Of a stretch of DNA of 64,000 nt, positions 12,201 to 22,449 are shown piece after piece. Positions within the stretch are counted from its first letter, which is position 1, and the number at the start of each line of letters is the position of its first letter. The stretch is from Mangifera indica (Eukaryota; Streptophyta; Magnoliopsida; Sapindales; Anacardiaceae): NCBI RefSeq assembly GCF_011075055.1, contig NW_025401105.1, positions 1 through 64,000 of the forward strand, read 5' to 3'. Made by a program: the position numbers and the translations under genes. The notes under the pieces are model-generated. The model was given only the letters and a program-made list of their open reading frames with translations. It was not told the DNA's origin and ran no database searches.

Positions 12201-12944
12201 ACCGCCACCATCAACATATCCTCCACCTCCCTATTACTACAAATCCCCGCCACCACCATCACCATATCCTCCACCTCCCTATTACTACAAATCCCCACCA
12301 CCACCATCACCATCTCCACCTCCTCCCTACTACTACAAATCCCCACCTCCACCATCGCCATCTCCTCCACCTCCCTATTACTACAAATCCCCACCTCCAC
12401 CATCTCCATCTCCTCCACCTCCCTATTACTACAAATCCCCCCCACCACCATCACCATCTCCACCACCTCCCTATTACTACAAGTCTCCACCACCACCATC
12501 ACCATCTCCACCACCTCCCTACTACTACAAGTCTCCACCACCACCATCACCATCTCCACCACCTCCTTACTACTACAAGTCTCCACCACCACCATCGTCA
12601 TCTCCTCCACCTCCCTACTATTACAAATCCCCACCACCACCAGTACATTCCCCACCACCCCCATACTATTACAAATCCCCACCCCCACCATCCCATCCCC
12701 CCCACCTCCCTACTATTACAAATCCCCACCCCCACCATCACCATCTCCTCCACCTCCCTACTATTACGAATCCCCACCACCACCAGTACATTCCCCTCCA
12801 CCCCCATACTACTACAAATCCCCACCTCCACCATCCCCATCTCCTCCACCACCATACTACTACCAGTCTCCACCACCACCAATAAAATCTCCTCCACCCC
12901 CAGTCTACATTTATGCATCTCCACCACCTCCAACTCACTACTAG
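9259..12944 (+). CDS. Extensin with internal Ole e 1 domain (two frameshifts)
   Basis: A secreted hydroxyproline-rich cell-wall glycoprotein. There are two exons, 9259-10232 and 10817-12944, with a 584-bp phase-1 GT-AG intron. The ATG at 9259 is chosen because it opens a signal peptide (hydrophobic core LVVALAMVLV, likely cleavage after QVHG, residue 35). Arm 1 has SPPPP blocks with YEYK then YYYK motifs. Next comes an Ole e 1 domain with six Cys (CYRC, VTC, EAC, SPC, DEC), split by the intron after KHLE. Arm 2 has about 36 Tyr-Lys-Ser-Pro blocks and ends at SPPPPTHY. Known family roles: Ser-Pro4 sites are hydroxylated and arabinosylated, and YxY motifs allow tyrosine cross-links in the wall. 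Oddity: a 2-base shortfall near 9735 and a 1-base shortfall near 12695 break the frame; uncorrected, translation from the ATG stops at 9813. With both indels allowed for, about 1034 residues. Either assembly errors or a recent pseudogene. Confidence 0.88.
10233..10816 (+). other. Intron of the extensin gene
   Basis: The donor is GAAG|GTAAAT and the acceptor TTTGTAAACAG|GAGC. It joins GAA-G to GA-GCT, so HLE-G-AVVEVTC reads through. The intron lies inside the Ole e 1 domain between its second and third cysteines. It is AT-rich with no other content seen. Confidence 0.9.
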
Positions 12945-13850
12945 TCTCTAAATGCTTTGCCACCAACATTGAATATTCATGTAAGAATTTCCTTAATTTC
13001 TCTTCAATTTATTATTAATATTTGACATCAAACAGCTAAATAACTTTGAATTAATCTCATTATATTCGTTTCAATTTTTAGGTTTGAGTTTCAACAATGA
13101 AATAAAAGAAGGCTCCAGAATGACAAGATATGAACATCAAGCTTCCGATCCAAGTCAACAATCTAATAAGAGTCTAAGAAGTGCATTGGATAGCTTCCAT
13201 TTTGATCTTACGGACCAGATTGTTTCCAGTTCTCTAGTGGCCATTTTACACATGCTCATATTGTACTGTTCTAGTGAATTGCCTTCAAATGGTATCTTCA
13301 AGAAAAACAGGATCAGGAAGTGAGATTGGAGATGTGTATAGGACTTGGAAGTCATTGTTTTAGTTTGGCATTATCAGTTCTTTGTCGAATTATTTAGCTT
13401 TTCCCTTCTAATTTATTGTCGTTTTATAAGGTTAAATTTGTCTGAGTATTCTATTTATTTATCGTGCGGATTTGTTTCTCGAGCCTTCTAGTGATTTGTG
13501 CACTCAAATTGTCAGTAATAAAGGAAAAATCTCTGTCACACTCTTGATTCTTTTGTCTCATCTTCTTCATTTGGTGCATGCAATGCAATATTATTTCAAT
13601 TATTTCACTTTATTTTTTTACGTTGGTTTTTCAGTTTATTACTTTTCATTTGTACGAAGCATGCAACTTTCTCCCTTTGATTCTTTCTCTCTCTCCTGCA
13701 TGCCGATAATTAAAGCCCTAATACTGAAGCATATTCAAGAACTAAAAATTATTGCCAGAAATGATGACTCATTATTTAAAGCCAACAACATTGCACAAAC
13801 TAATAACTACAACTTTTTGGCCAACGAATCCTTTGCACTTTATGAGTTTA
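12945..13850 (+). other. Extensin 3' flank, possible UTR intron and polyA signal
   Basis: After the TAG at 12942 a possible 3'-UTR intron runs from 12981 (CAT|GTAAGAA) to 13081 (TTTTTAG|GTTTG). An AATAAA hexamer lies at 13517-13522. Short open frames here show no recognisable protein. UTR splicing is inferred from splice-site look alone. Confidence 0.35.
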
Positions 13851-13852
13851 AT

Positions 13853-14355
13853 TAGGGGTGGATATAAGTCAATTAAATATCAGTTGGCTCAAGTTTAGTT
13901 CAAATAAAAAATAATTCAATTCGAATTTAACTTAAATTTGTCAAGTTAAAAATAAGAGTGATTTGAGTTTGACTTGAATAAAAATGATTCGATTTAAATT
14001 TAGCTTGAGTTTGACCCAAATTTATGATTTGAATTCGTAGATCGGATTCATAGTTCCAATTTGTGATTGATTGAAAAAATAACGTTGTTTTATTTAATAA
14101 TAAATAAAATGATATAATTTTAACAATTGTTTAACATAATACTAGTCAAGCTACAAGCTAAGTTTGAATATAATTGAACTATTCACTTGACTCCTGAGTT
14201 AAACCCTCTGTAACCCAAGTTTTGTTAGCATTCAAAAATAAGCCAAACCTTCTAACTCAAACTCGATTCGAATTTAAGCTAAATAAATTCTTGCCGAGCC
14301 AAACCGAATCGAACTGACTTTCGAACTCGATCCAACTCCGTTTGGGCCATCCTTA
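13853..14355. mobile_element. hAT-type MITE, family 1 copy 2
   Basis: It starts TAGGGGTGGATATAAG and ends GGCCATCCTTA. The flanks match at 6 of 8 bases: AGTTTAAT at 13845-13852 and GATTTAAT at 14356-14363. The interior shows the family motifs (AACGTTGTTTTATTTAATAA, CCGAATCGAAC). It is non-coding. Confidence 0.7.
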
Positions 14356-14363
14356 GATTTAAT

Positions 14364-16021
14364 ATACTATGCCGCTACATTAGAGATTATAATGTTTCAT
14401 TACACGAATTTATACACAGAGTAGGCTACATATTATATCTCTTGACTGATTCCTTTCAAATATACTTGCTACTAAAACATATGAATGCTGATGAAACTTA
14501 TTACAAAAATTGAGTTATGTATTCATGGGACATTCTTTTTTTTTTTTAACTTTTTTTTTAAATTTTCTTATAATAAAAGTTAATTATGTAAAACATTTTA
14601 CAGATGGAGATTAATGTTTGAATGTTGTGCAAATTATAGAGAAAGTTTTAGATTAGATATGTGTCACGCCACTTATTCATAGGTCTGGTAGATATCAAAA
14701 TAATCATAATAATAAATAAATAAATGTAAATTTCTAACAAATGACATGTTATATATAAATTCATCTCCTTTTATGTGGTTTAGAGAATCTGATAAAAACA
14801 GTTTCATTAAAATTATGTGTATCTAGTTTTTAGTATTAATTAGATATTTAGGTAATATATTATCATATAAATAAATTATTTTAAATTAAAGATAAAATAA
14901 TATATTATGTCATTATCCCAAATAAGTACTTAAAATTAAATGCAAATTCGGCTGATCAAAAAATTTTTATATCCTTAAATTGCCATTATTCGATGGAGCT
15001 GCAACTGCTAAAATTAATGGGCACTAACATTAAATCCTATGATTGCATTCAATGCCATAGATGGTTAAAGAGGATACCAAATAATGCAGATATTTAATAC
15101 ATCCATTGATTTGACAAAAATTATTCACAGAAAACATTTATTTCTGTACACTAGTAGTTGCAGTCTCTATCATTTTTCTTTTAAAATATGAAGTCCTAAG
15201 CTTCCATGAAGCACGTGAAATTACAGCTAGGAAGTCTTTATCATCATCAGCTGCTACTTGTCACAAGCTGCCAAGTCAAAAGTTCATTACTAAATAAAAA
15301 AAACTTCATGGTTTTTATTATTATTATTATTATTTTGGTTGCTGTCTGTTTTATTCTCCTAAGTCTCTTTCTAAGTCTTATTTTGCTTTTTGACACTGAG
15401 GTGGAATACTTTTCTTCTCATTTATCCCAAAGCTTTCGTTTTCTTCACTTTGTGTAGAAGAAGTGCTTGCTATCGACTTTTGCTTATATGGGGCGGTAAA
15501 TATCAATTCAAGTATCAATAATGATTCTCAATTGTATCAAAATTCTAAGCAAAATTCTAAACACTCGGATATTTTTGTCAACAAATCTTGGAATCTGGTG
15601 CAAGAAAAAAAGAAGAGGAAAATTTAGGATAAATCTTTCTATCAACTTTTCCCAATTTTATCATAGGAATTTTTACTATATACCTTCCAATTTAAATCAA
15701 TTTAAGACAATACTATTTCCTTATTAGATATTATTTTATCATTAATTACCAATCACATGATAACATATTTTTATTTGTACATAAATTTATACACATTATT
15801 TATTTATATAATTTTATTGTATATATAAATACATAAGCTAGAGTTTTTGAAACTATAAAAAAATTATTTTATATTAATATCAAAGGGTTATTATTATTTG
15901 TAGGACATTTATTTAAAAAATATTATACAAATGAAATTTGTATAAATTAACAGATATATTATTATCACTCGATTGACATTTTTTATAATATATTCTAAAA
16001 AAAGATTTGTAGATCTACTTA
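14364..16021. other. AT-rich intergenic DNA, no gene seen
   Basis: Short open frames, homopolymer runs and a (TTA)n stretch near 15317 are visible, but no domain or RNA gene. A weak family-3-like stretch may lie at about 14820-14935. Confidence 0.5.
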
Positions 16022-16030
16022 TATAAATAA

Positions 16031-16737
16031 GACCAAATGACTTATTCTTGCCCAAGGTTTGGTGCAAATACAAACTTCTACCTACAGGATTTCAAAACCC
16101 AAACATTTATCTATTGTCCAACTTTTATTAGAAATTTTTTTTTGGATTATGGGTAAATTTATTATTTAACCACTAAACTCTAAAAGTTTATATCATTTTC
16201 TCATATTGTCTTGAAAAACTAACAAATTTTTCTCAGGATTAAATTTTGAAAAGTTATTATTTTTCCCCTAGGGTTTGGAAAACTAATCCAGTGAAATTAT
16301 AACAAACAACATTTCTCTCCTAACAATGTCTCCTTCTCTTTGACGTTTCTTTCCCGATGACATTGTCCAGACAAAACCTTCGTTTGGACGACAAAAGGGT
16401 CATCCAAAAGAATCATCTTCTTCTAGAGGAAGACAAAGACAATCTCTTCGAGAGCGAAATGTCGTTGGCCAAATTAGTTTTCCAAACCCTAAAGATAAAA
16501 TGGTAACTTTGCAAAACTTAATCATGAGAGAAATTGTTAGTTTTTCAAATCAAGAGAGAAAAATAATATAAACTTTTAGAGTTTTAGAGTTTAGTGGTTG
16601 AATGACGATTTTACCCTTAACTCTAATAGAAAATTATAATAAAAGTTGGATGACGGGTGGATCTTTGAGTTTTTGAAATCTCGCAGGTGGAAGTTTGTAT
16701 TTGTGTCAAACCTTGGGTGGGAATAAGTCTTTTAGCC
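16031..16737. mobile_element. Mutator-type MITE with long inverted repeats
   Basis: A 707-bp element with inverted arms of roughly 260 bp each. The left end GACCAAATGACTTATTC pairs with the right end GAATAAGTCTTTTAGCC; further in, CCCAAGGTTTG, TCCAACTTTTATTA, CCACTAAACTCTAAAA and AGGGTTTGGAAAACTAAT are also mirrored. It is flanked by a perfect 9-bp target duplication, TATAAATAA, at 16022-16030 and 16738-16746. Nine-base duplications with long TIRs are the Mutator/MULE signature. It has no transposase. A related copy lies at 58885-59790. Confidence 0.85.
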
Positions 16738-17069
16738 TATAAATAAACAAGTGTTTATTGATTGATAAAGGTTTCATAAGTTGATGACTTGATAACGCCA
16801 AATATATTTCCTATAATTAGTTTGGCAAATAGAAGATAATACAAGTGTTACTCCATATCAAATAAATATGTAATTTCTTATGCCTTTGGCTACTATAGTT
16901 GATCGGGTATGAGATGTGCAAATCTCGGTTCGAAATTCTTTTTCAGGCTTGAGCTGTGGATACGCATATAGTTTCATTTAATTTTAGTTTGCAAAAATCT
17001 AACTTGCACGCTTTGACACCTTGAAAATTTTCCCGTGTCATGATTTACCTTTTTATAGTTTTTGTATAC

Positions 17070-17230
17070 CAATAAAACCATATGTATATATTTTTATTAT
17101 ATAATTAAGTACACAGATTATGTGTCATTATATGATTAGATGAGTTTAAATTAATAATAAAATAACATCTAATCACATTATGATATATCATCTATGTATT
17201 AAATTATGTATTCAAAAGTATATATAACTT
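17070..17230. mobile_element. Palindromic MITE-like element, family 3
   Basis: A near-palindrome: GTGTCATTATATGATTAGAT on the left is mirrored by ATCTAATCACATTATGATAT on the right, with ATATATTTTTATTATATAATT-type ends. It is non-coding and related to 7332-7495. Confidence 0.55.
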
Positions 17231-17343
17231 AATAATGCTCTTTGTATACTATTGATTGATATTGTATCATTTTGACCATATACATTGGTTTAAATTGTAC
17301 CAGTTTGAACCAATTACATATTTGTATGCCTTTACACACTGAC

Positions 17344-17765
17344 TAGGGAAGCAAACAAATCAAACTAAGTTGTGTAGTGCTTGATTCGAACTCGATTTGA
17401 TAACTTTAAGGAGCTCAAGCTTGCTAAGCTGATAAAATATTTGCTCAAGCTTAGGACATGAACGAATGACTTGAGCTTGGCTTTAAACCTTTTTATTTTA
17501 AAGAATTATATTTGAACTTTAAAATATGTATTTTTACCAATTACTTCATATATAAAATTAGAGGATAAGATTTTAGGAGTATAAATACAATATTTGAAAT
17601 TATTAGAAGTTTATTAATATTTTACTCGAATCAAACTATGAGCTTCCATGTTCAATCACCAAGTTAGTCAACATAAAGCTCGAGCTCAGCTCAAAAATTG
17701 AACTGAAGTTAAGTCAAACCGAGCCGCAAACTACTTGTAAATGGTTCAATTCATTTACATGCCTA
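17344..17765. mobile_element. hAT-type MITE, family 4
   Basis: The inverted ends are TAGGGAAGCAAACAAAT and ATTCATTTACATGCCTA. The flanks ACACTGAC (17336-17343) and ACTCTGCC (17766-17773) match at 6 of 8 bases. The interior repeats GAGCTCAAGCTTG-like motifs, as in common plant hAT MITEs starting TAGGGGTGTAAACGA. It is non-coding. Confidence 0.65.
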
Positions 17766-17839
17766 ACTCTGCCCCCATTTGTAGGAACATTTGAGTTTTA
17801 AAAGTTGGTTTTGTTTTGGTGGTTGTGATTAATAATCAT

Positions 17840-18200
17840 TTCTTTTATAGTTATTAGTATCTTATGATAAACAATATGTATTGTATAATACGATATGATA
17901 CAAGTGAAAAAAATATGCATTTTAAGATGTATCTAAAATTATACGATGAGATGAATATATTGTATGATATATATTACCAATACAGATTGATATACTTTTT
18001 TTTGGAGAAGTGATGATGTGATAGGGGTGAATTGGAAAAATTTTAGAATTTCAAAGGGTGTTGTGAAATTTTCAAAATGATGATAGCGCAATCAAATTCC
18101 TTATAGTATGTTTAAAAAAATATACCCTACGATACGATATAATATATAATACAAAATACATAAAATTAGATTTTAGATATACGACACCACACAAGATTTG
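17840..18200. repeat. Dispersed AT-rich repeat, family 2
   Basis: It contains TATTAGTATCTTATGATA, ACCAATACAGATTGATATAC, GATGATGTGATAGGGG and CGATACGATATAATATATAA. The same motif order is found at 43935-44300. It is non-coding. Confidence 0.55.
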
Positions 18201-18235
18201 ACTATCTTGATCTGTAAGAAATTTTTTGATATAAG

Positions 18236-18720
18236 CTAATATTAATTATGTTTTATGGTTTAATAAAATCAGATAATTAAATAGTTCAATATCAGTTTAT
18301 AGGTGAATTTAAGTAATCAATAAATATAAGTCTCATATACTAAAAAGTTATGATATAGTGGCCAACATAAGTACGAGTTTTGAGGTTTATTAGACTTTGA
18401 TTGGGGGGGGGGGGGGGGGGGGGGGAGAGCAAGGTCAATTAACATACTATATATTAGTTAGTTCTCTGTTCTAAAATCTAATGTAGTATAATTTGCTTCA
18501 TTGGAAAGTTATCATTCATAAAGATTTCTAGAATAGAAGATCAAGTCATATCGAAAGGTAATCTCGATGGTTTTATAGATTCAAATTGCATGGTGATCTT
18601 GGTATTCCTATAATCCTAAATTTAATTCAGTATTTTATAATTTGTTTATAGATCTTAAAATTATAGTTGATTGATTTATTTTATTGAGTTTATACTAAAT
18701 GAATCTTATGTGATCTCCTT
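18236..18720. repeat. Dispersed repeat, family 5 copy 1
   Basis: Collinear with 33706-34170. Shared blocks include GGTTTAATAAAATYRGATAA, AGTATAAYTTRCYYCATTG, GAATAGAAGAYCAAG and TTGATTGATTTATTTTATTG. This copy carries the poly-G run at 18403-18425 where the other copy has ordinary sequence. The class is unknown; neither copy shows a convincing open frame. Confidence 0.7.
18403..18425 (+). repeat. Poly-G homopolymer of 23 bases
   Basis: Twenty-three consecutive G in an otherwise AT-rich region. Such a run can form G-quadruplex structures but is also a classic sequencing or assembly artefact. Confidence 0.95.
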
Positions 18721-19228
18721 TCCTCTCAAAGAAATGAGGAGACTCTACAGCTTCATCTTCCATGTAAGTCATCAACTTTTTTTGATGTTAGAATTCATTA
18801 AACGTAAAAGCTAATATTATTACACTATTTTCATGGGATTTTTTCAGGTCGCCAAAGGTTTCATCTTCATCGGAGTTGCACCTCAATGTACATGGTGTAC
18901 CTTTGAGTGAGACATTTAAATTCTCTCATTTTCTTTTCTTTCTAATTACATATAAACAATTTAATTGAATTTTTTAAAATCATGTGATCCTTTTAAATAT
19001 TAATTTCTAGGAACTTCTGGCTACAAAATCTGCCAAGTAGTGGTTGCTACATCCCATGAAACATTTCAATTGATTTAGTGACTTAAGAGCTTGTTGCAAG
19101 ATTTGGGTAGTTAGGTTTCGACCTTGAACGACAAGCTTGAGCTTGAATAAAATTTCGGACAGAATTTTTGCCCAAGCCTAGTTCTCATTTGAAATTTGTT
19201 TAATTCAAATAATCTTTTTAGGTTGAAC

Positions 19229-19751
19229 TAGGGCTAGATATGAATCAAGCTGAGTTTAAACACCCCTTACATTAAGTTCGGTTCAAATGAAAAATGGTCT
19301 AATTGAGTTTGGTTCAAGTTTGTTGAGCTAAATTTAAGGATGGTTTGAATTTAACTCAAATAAAAATGATTCATTTCAATTCAATTTAAATTCATAACTC
19401 GAATTGACGATTCAAATTTGTGGCTCAATTTAGTTTGAATTCATGGTTTAAATTGATGATTCAGAATTGTGACTCAAATTCGTGAGTCATTAACAAAACG
19501 ATATCATTTATCCAAATAATTGTCAAAACCACCAATTTGGCCATGAATTCGAACCGAACCAAGCCTCGTATTCGAAACACAAATTCAAGCTAAACCAAAT
19601 TATACATTTAAATATCATATTCGAGCTATAAATTTGAGTCAAACATTTCTTAACTGAAGTTTCGCTTGGTTTAAAAAATGAGTTTAATCTTGCAACTCAA
19701 ATGCAAGCTAAAATGAATCAAGCTAGCTGACTTGGCTCAGATCTAGACCTA
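19229..19751. mobile_element. hAT-type MITE, family 1 copy 3
   Basis: It starts TAGGGCTAGATATGAATC and ends GATCTAGACCTA. The target duplication matches at 7 of 8 bases: GGTTGAAC at 19221-19228 and GGCTGAAC at 19752-19759. The interior has AACAAAACGATATCATTTAT and repeated GTTTGAATTCATGGTTTAAA-like motifs. It is non-coding. Confidence 0.75.
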
Positions 19752-20241
19752 GGCTGAACTTTCAATTCAATTTTTGGCTTTATTTGACTCATTGACTTAC
19801 GTTGTTTATTTGCAAGCCATTCTTCCTAAAATTAGGTCATATTTAGCATGTTATAGTATACTGCATACAACATTTTGTGTATAAATGATTAAATTATACA
19901 GTGCATATATTTTGTAATTACATTATAATTATGATTTTTTAAATTGTAGACTAATTAAAAAATATTTAACCTAACGTAATTATAAGTAAACATTACAAAA
20001 ATATTATTATTTGTGACAATTTTTGTACTGACAATTTGAATGTCCACATGTTCATTCTAAGATATAACAAAGGCATGACCCAATTCATATTTGGGTAGCT
20101 CTGGGCAATATTGGGGCCAAACCCAACCCGTACAAAAAGCTCATGGACTCGATCCAAATGCAGGTTTTATTATATAAGCCTACGAATTCACATAGAATAA
20201 AGAAATCATTTTTCGGTCCCAAGAAAATTTACTTGTTGCTC

Positions 20242-20745
20242 TTGAAGTGGATATGAATCGAATCAAGTATAAATATCCTCTATTTTGAGTTTGGTTTGAA
20301 TAAAAAAATGATTTTATTTAAGTTTAGTTTGAGTTTGTCGAATTAAAATAATGGATAGTTCAAGTTTGACTCAAATTAAAAATAATTCGTTTCGTTTGAC
20401 TCAAGTTCGAAGCTCAAATCCGTAGCTTAAAATTTTTAGCTTTAATTTATGATTTGAGTTCATGATTCATTAATAAAACGATATTGTTTAAGTTCATCCA
20501 ATAATATATAAAATAATACCAGTTTGACAATAGTTTAACACAACATGAATTGAACTTTAAGTCAAGTTCAAACCAAATCGAACTATCTCTTGGCTCCCGA
20601 ATCAAACTAAGTAAAATATTTCTTTAGCTTAAATTCAATTTAATTTAAAAAATAAATTGACTCTCTCAATTTGAGTTTAATTTAAATTCAAAATGAGTTA
20701 AAACAATTTTCAAGACCGGGCACACTTGGTTCAAATCCGACCTTA
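20242..20745. mobile_element. hAT-type MITE, family 1 copy 4
   Basis: It starts TTGAAGTGGATATGAATCG and ends AAATCCGACCTTA. The interior has AATAAAACGATATTGTTTAA, as in copies 1-3. The flanks share TTGCT but the 8-bp duplication is decayed. It is non-coding. Confidence 0.65.
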
Positions 20746-21228
20746 ATTGCTGCCCCTATTGAAAAGACAGATATGTAATATAAACGGTACTTTGCAAAGG
20801 AGCAGACATATTTAGATTTATTTTATAGTGAAAATGGCTATCATTTTAGCCTTTCGGTTATTAAAATCTCCCATACCTAATCTTGTTTTATTCCATCATT
20901 CAATATATTCCAGTTTGTGTCATTATCTGAAAGCATATATATATTGTCTCCCTCATTCTTATTTTGCCTAAAATTTACCTTACTTTTATTCTTTTTCAAA
21001 TTATTGGCATGCTCAAACTTATTATTATCTCCTTTTAAATTTGATAATATTGATGCGAAAGTAATGGATTGAGTAAGTCTTCTAACATGGTTTTTGTTTA
21101 ATGTGATTTTTTGTCACTAACTAATGTATATAGTTTAAAGCTATGCAAGATAAGCTATAATAGTGACAATTAAAATATAAAAATAATTGGGCAAGTCAAT
21201 TATAGGTGTTTAAAGATTAATCTGGAGA

Positions 21229-22220
21229 CAAGTGATGGAAACTAGAATTGAAAAGGATTATGACTTTGATATCAAATTTCATCTAGGTAAAGTTAATGTA
21301 GTTACAGACACCCTTAGTAGGAAAGTGTTTTTGTCATAGTTAATGGTACAAAAAGAGATTCAAACAAATTTGGATTGAGATCAGATTGAGTTAGTAATTA
21401 AGACTTTAGCTAGATTGGAGACCAAATCCATTTTGGTGGAGGAGATCAAGATAACCTAACTTTAAGATGATTGGTGTAAGCGAAGAATCGAGAGGATCTA
21501 AAATGGTCTCAAGACAGATGTTTAGGTGATAGATGGTGTCCTCAAGTTTAAAGGTAGAGTTTGTGTTCCACTTGTGACAAAGTTAAGGTAGAAGATTCTT
21601 GTGGAAGCCCACAGTTCTTTTTACATTGCCCATCTTGGGAGTGTAAAGATGTATCAGGATTTGAGGAGGAGTTTTTAGTGGTCTGACATGAGGAGAGATG
21701 TGGGTGAGTATATTGTTAAGTGTCTCACCTATTAGTAAATTAAGATTGAACATTAAAGACCATTATGGTTGCTTCAACCTTTGAGTATACCTAAATGAAA
21801 ATGGGAGCATATTTTCATGAACTTCATTGTTAGGCTCCTAAAAGTTCAAAGTGGTCTTAATGTGCTTTGGGTAATAGTTGACAGATTGACCAAGTCAATA
21901 CATTTCTTGTCTATTAAAGACACCACCCCTTATAGATCTGTTGAGGAAGTTAATGTTTGAGAGATTATCATATTACATAGTTTGTCTAAGACGATAGTAT
22001 TTGATAGAGACACGAGGTTTATGTCAGCTTTCCAGAGGACTTTACATAGATAATTGGACACTTATTTGGCTTTTAGTATTGCTTATCACTCACAGATAGA
22101 TGGGCATACTGAGAAAACCAACCGGGTGTTAAAAGATATATTGAGAGCCTGTTATTTGGACCATAGGGTAAGTTAGGTTGAGATATTGCTTTTAGTGGAG
22201 TTCACCTACAACTTAATCAC
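21229..22220 (+). pseudogene. Ty3/Gypsy RNase H-integrase remnant
   Basis: The conceptual translation in one frame shows the end of RNase H (DYDFDIKFHLGKVNVV then DTLSRK). Integrase pieces follow: a zinc-finger area (AHLGSVKMYQDLRR), the core (VDRLTKSIHFLSI, SKTIVFDRDTRFMS, AYHSQIDGHTEKTNR) and DILRACYLDHR. This order is that of chromovirus-type Gypsy pol. Many in-frame stops make it non-functional, and both ends are truncated: no LTR, reverse transcriptase or chromodomain is seen. Integration of cDNA would have been its role. It lies opposite in strand to the Gypsy element at 23810-32908. Confidence 0.8.
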
Positions 22221-22449
22221 AATTAACAAAATAAGTACATAATAATAACCATCATAAAAATTACCACCCATAGAAACTTTATAACCAATTTTTATGACTA
22301 GCCATAGATATACACATATATAGATATATATATACACAATCACATATATACATATAGGAAATAAAATATATACATATCTACCAATATTTATATAAAGTAT
22401 ATATTTATGCATATAGTCACATATACATCAAGACATATAAATCAACAAA

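Noticed and set aside
9360..12900. Regularly spaced repeats considered as a CRISPR-like array
   Set aside because: The repeats are coding extensin motifs in a plant genome with variable spacing and no spacers.
9338..12969. Several long minus-strand open frames (100-370 codons) rich in Val, Glu, Met and Cys opposite the extensin gene
   Set aside because: They are the complement of the CCA/TCT/TAC codon repeats of the extensin arms. No start context or domain is present, and the composition is dictated by the opposite strand.
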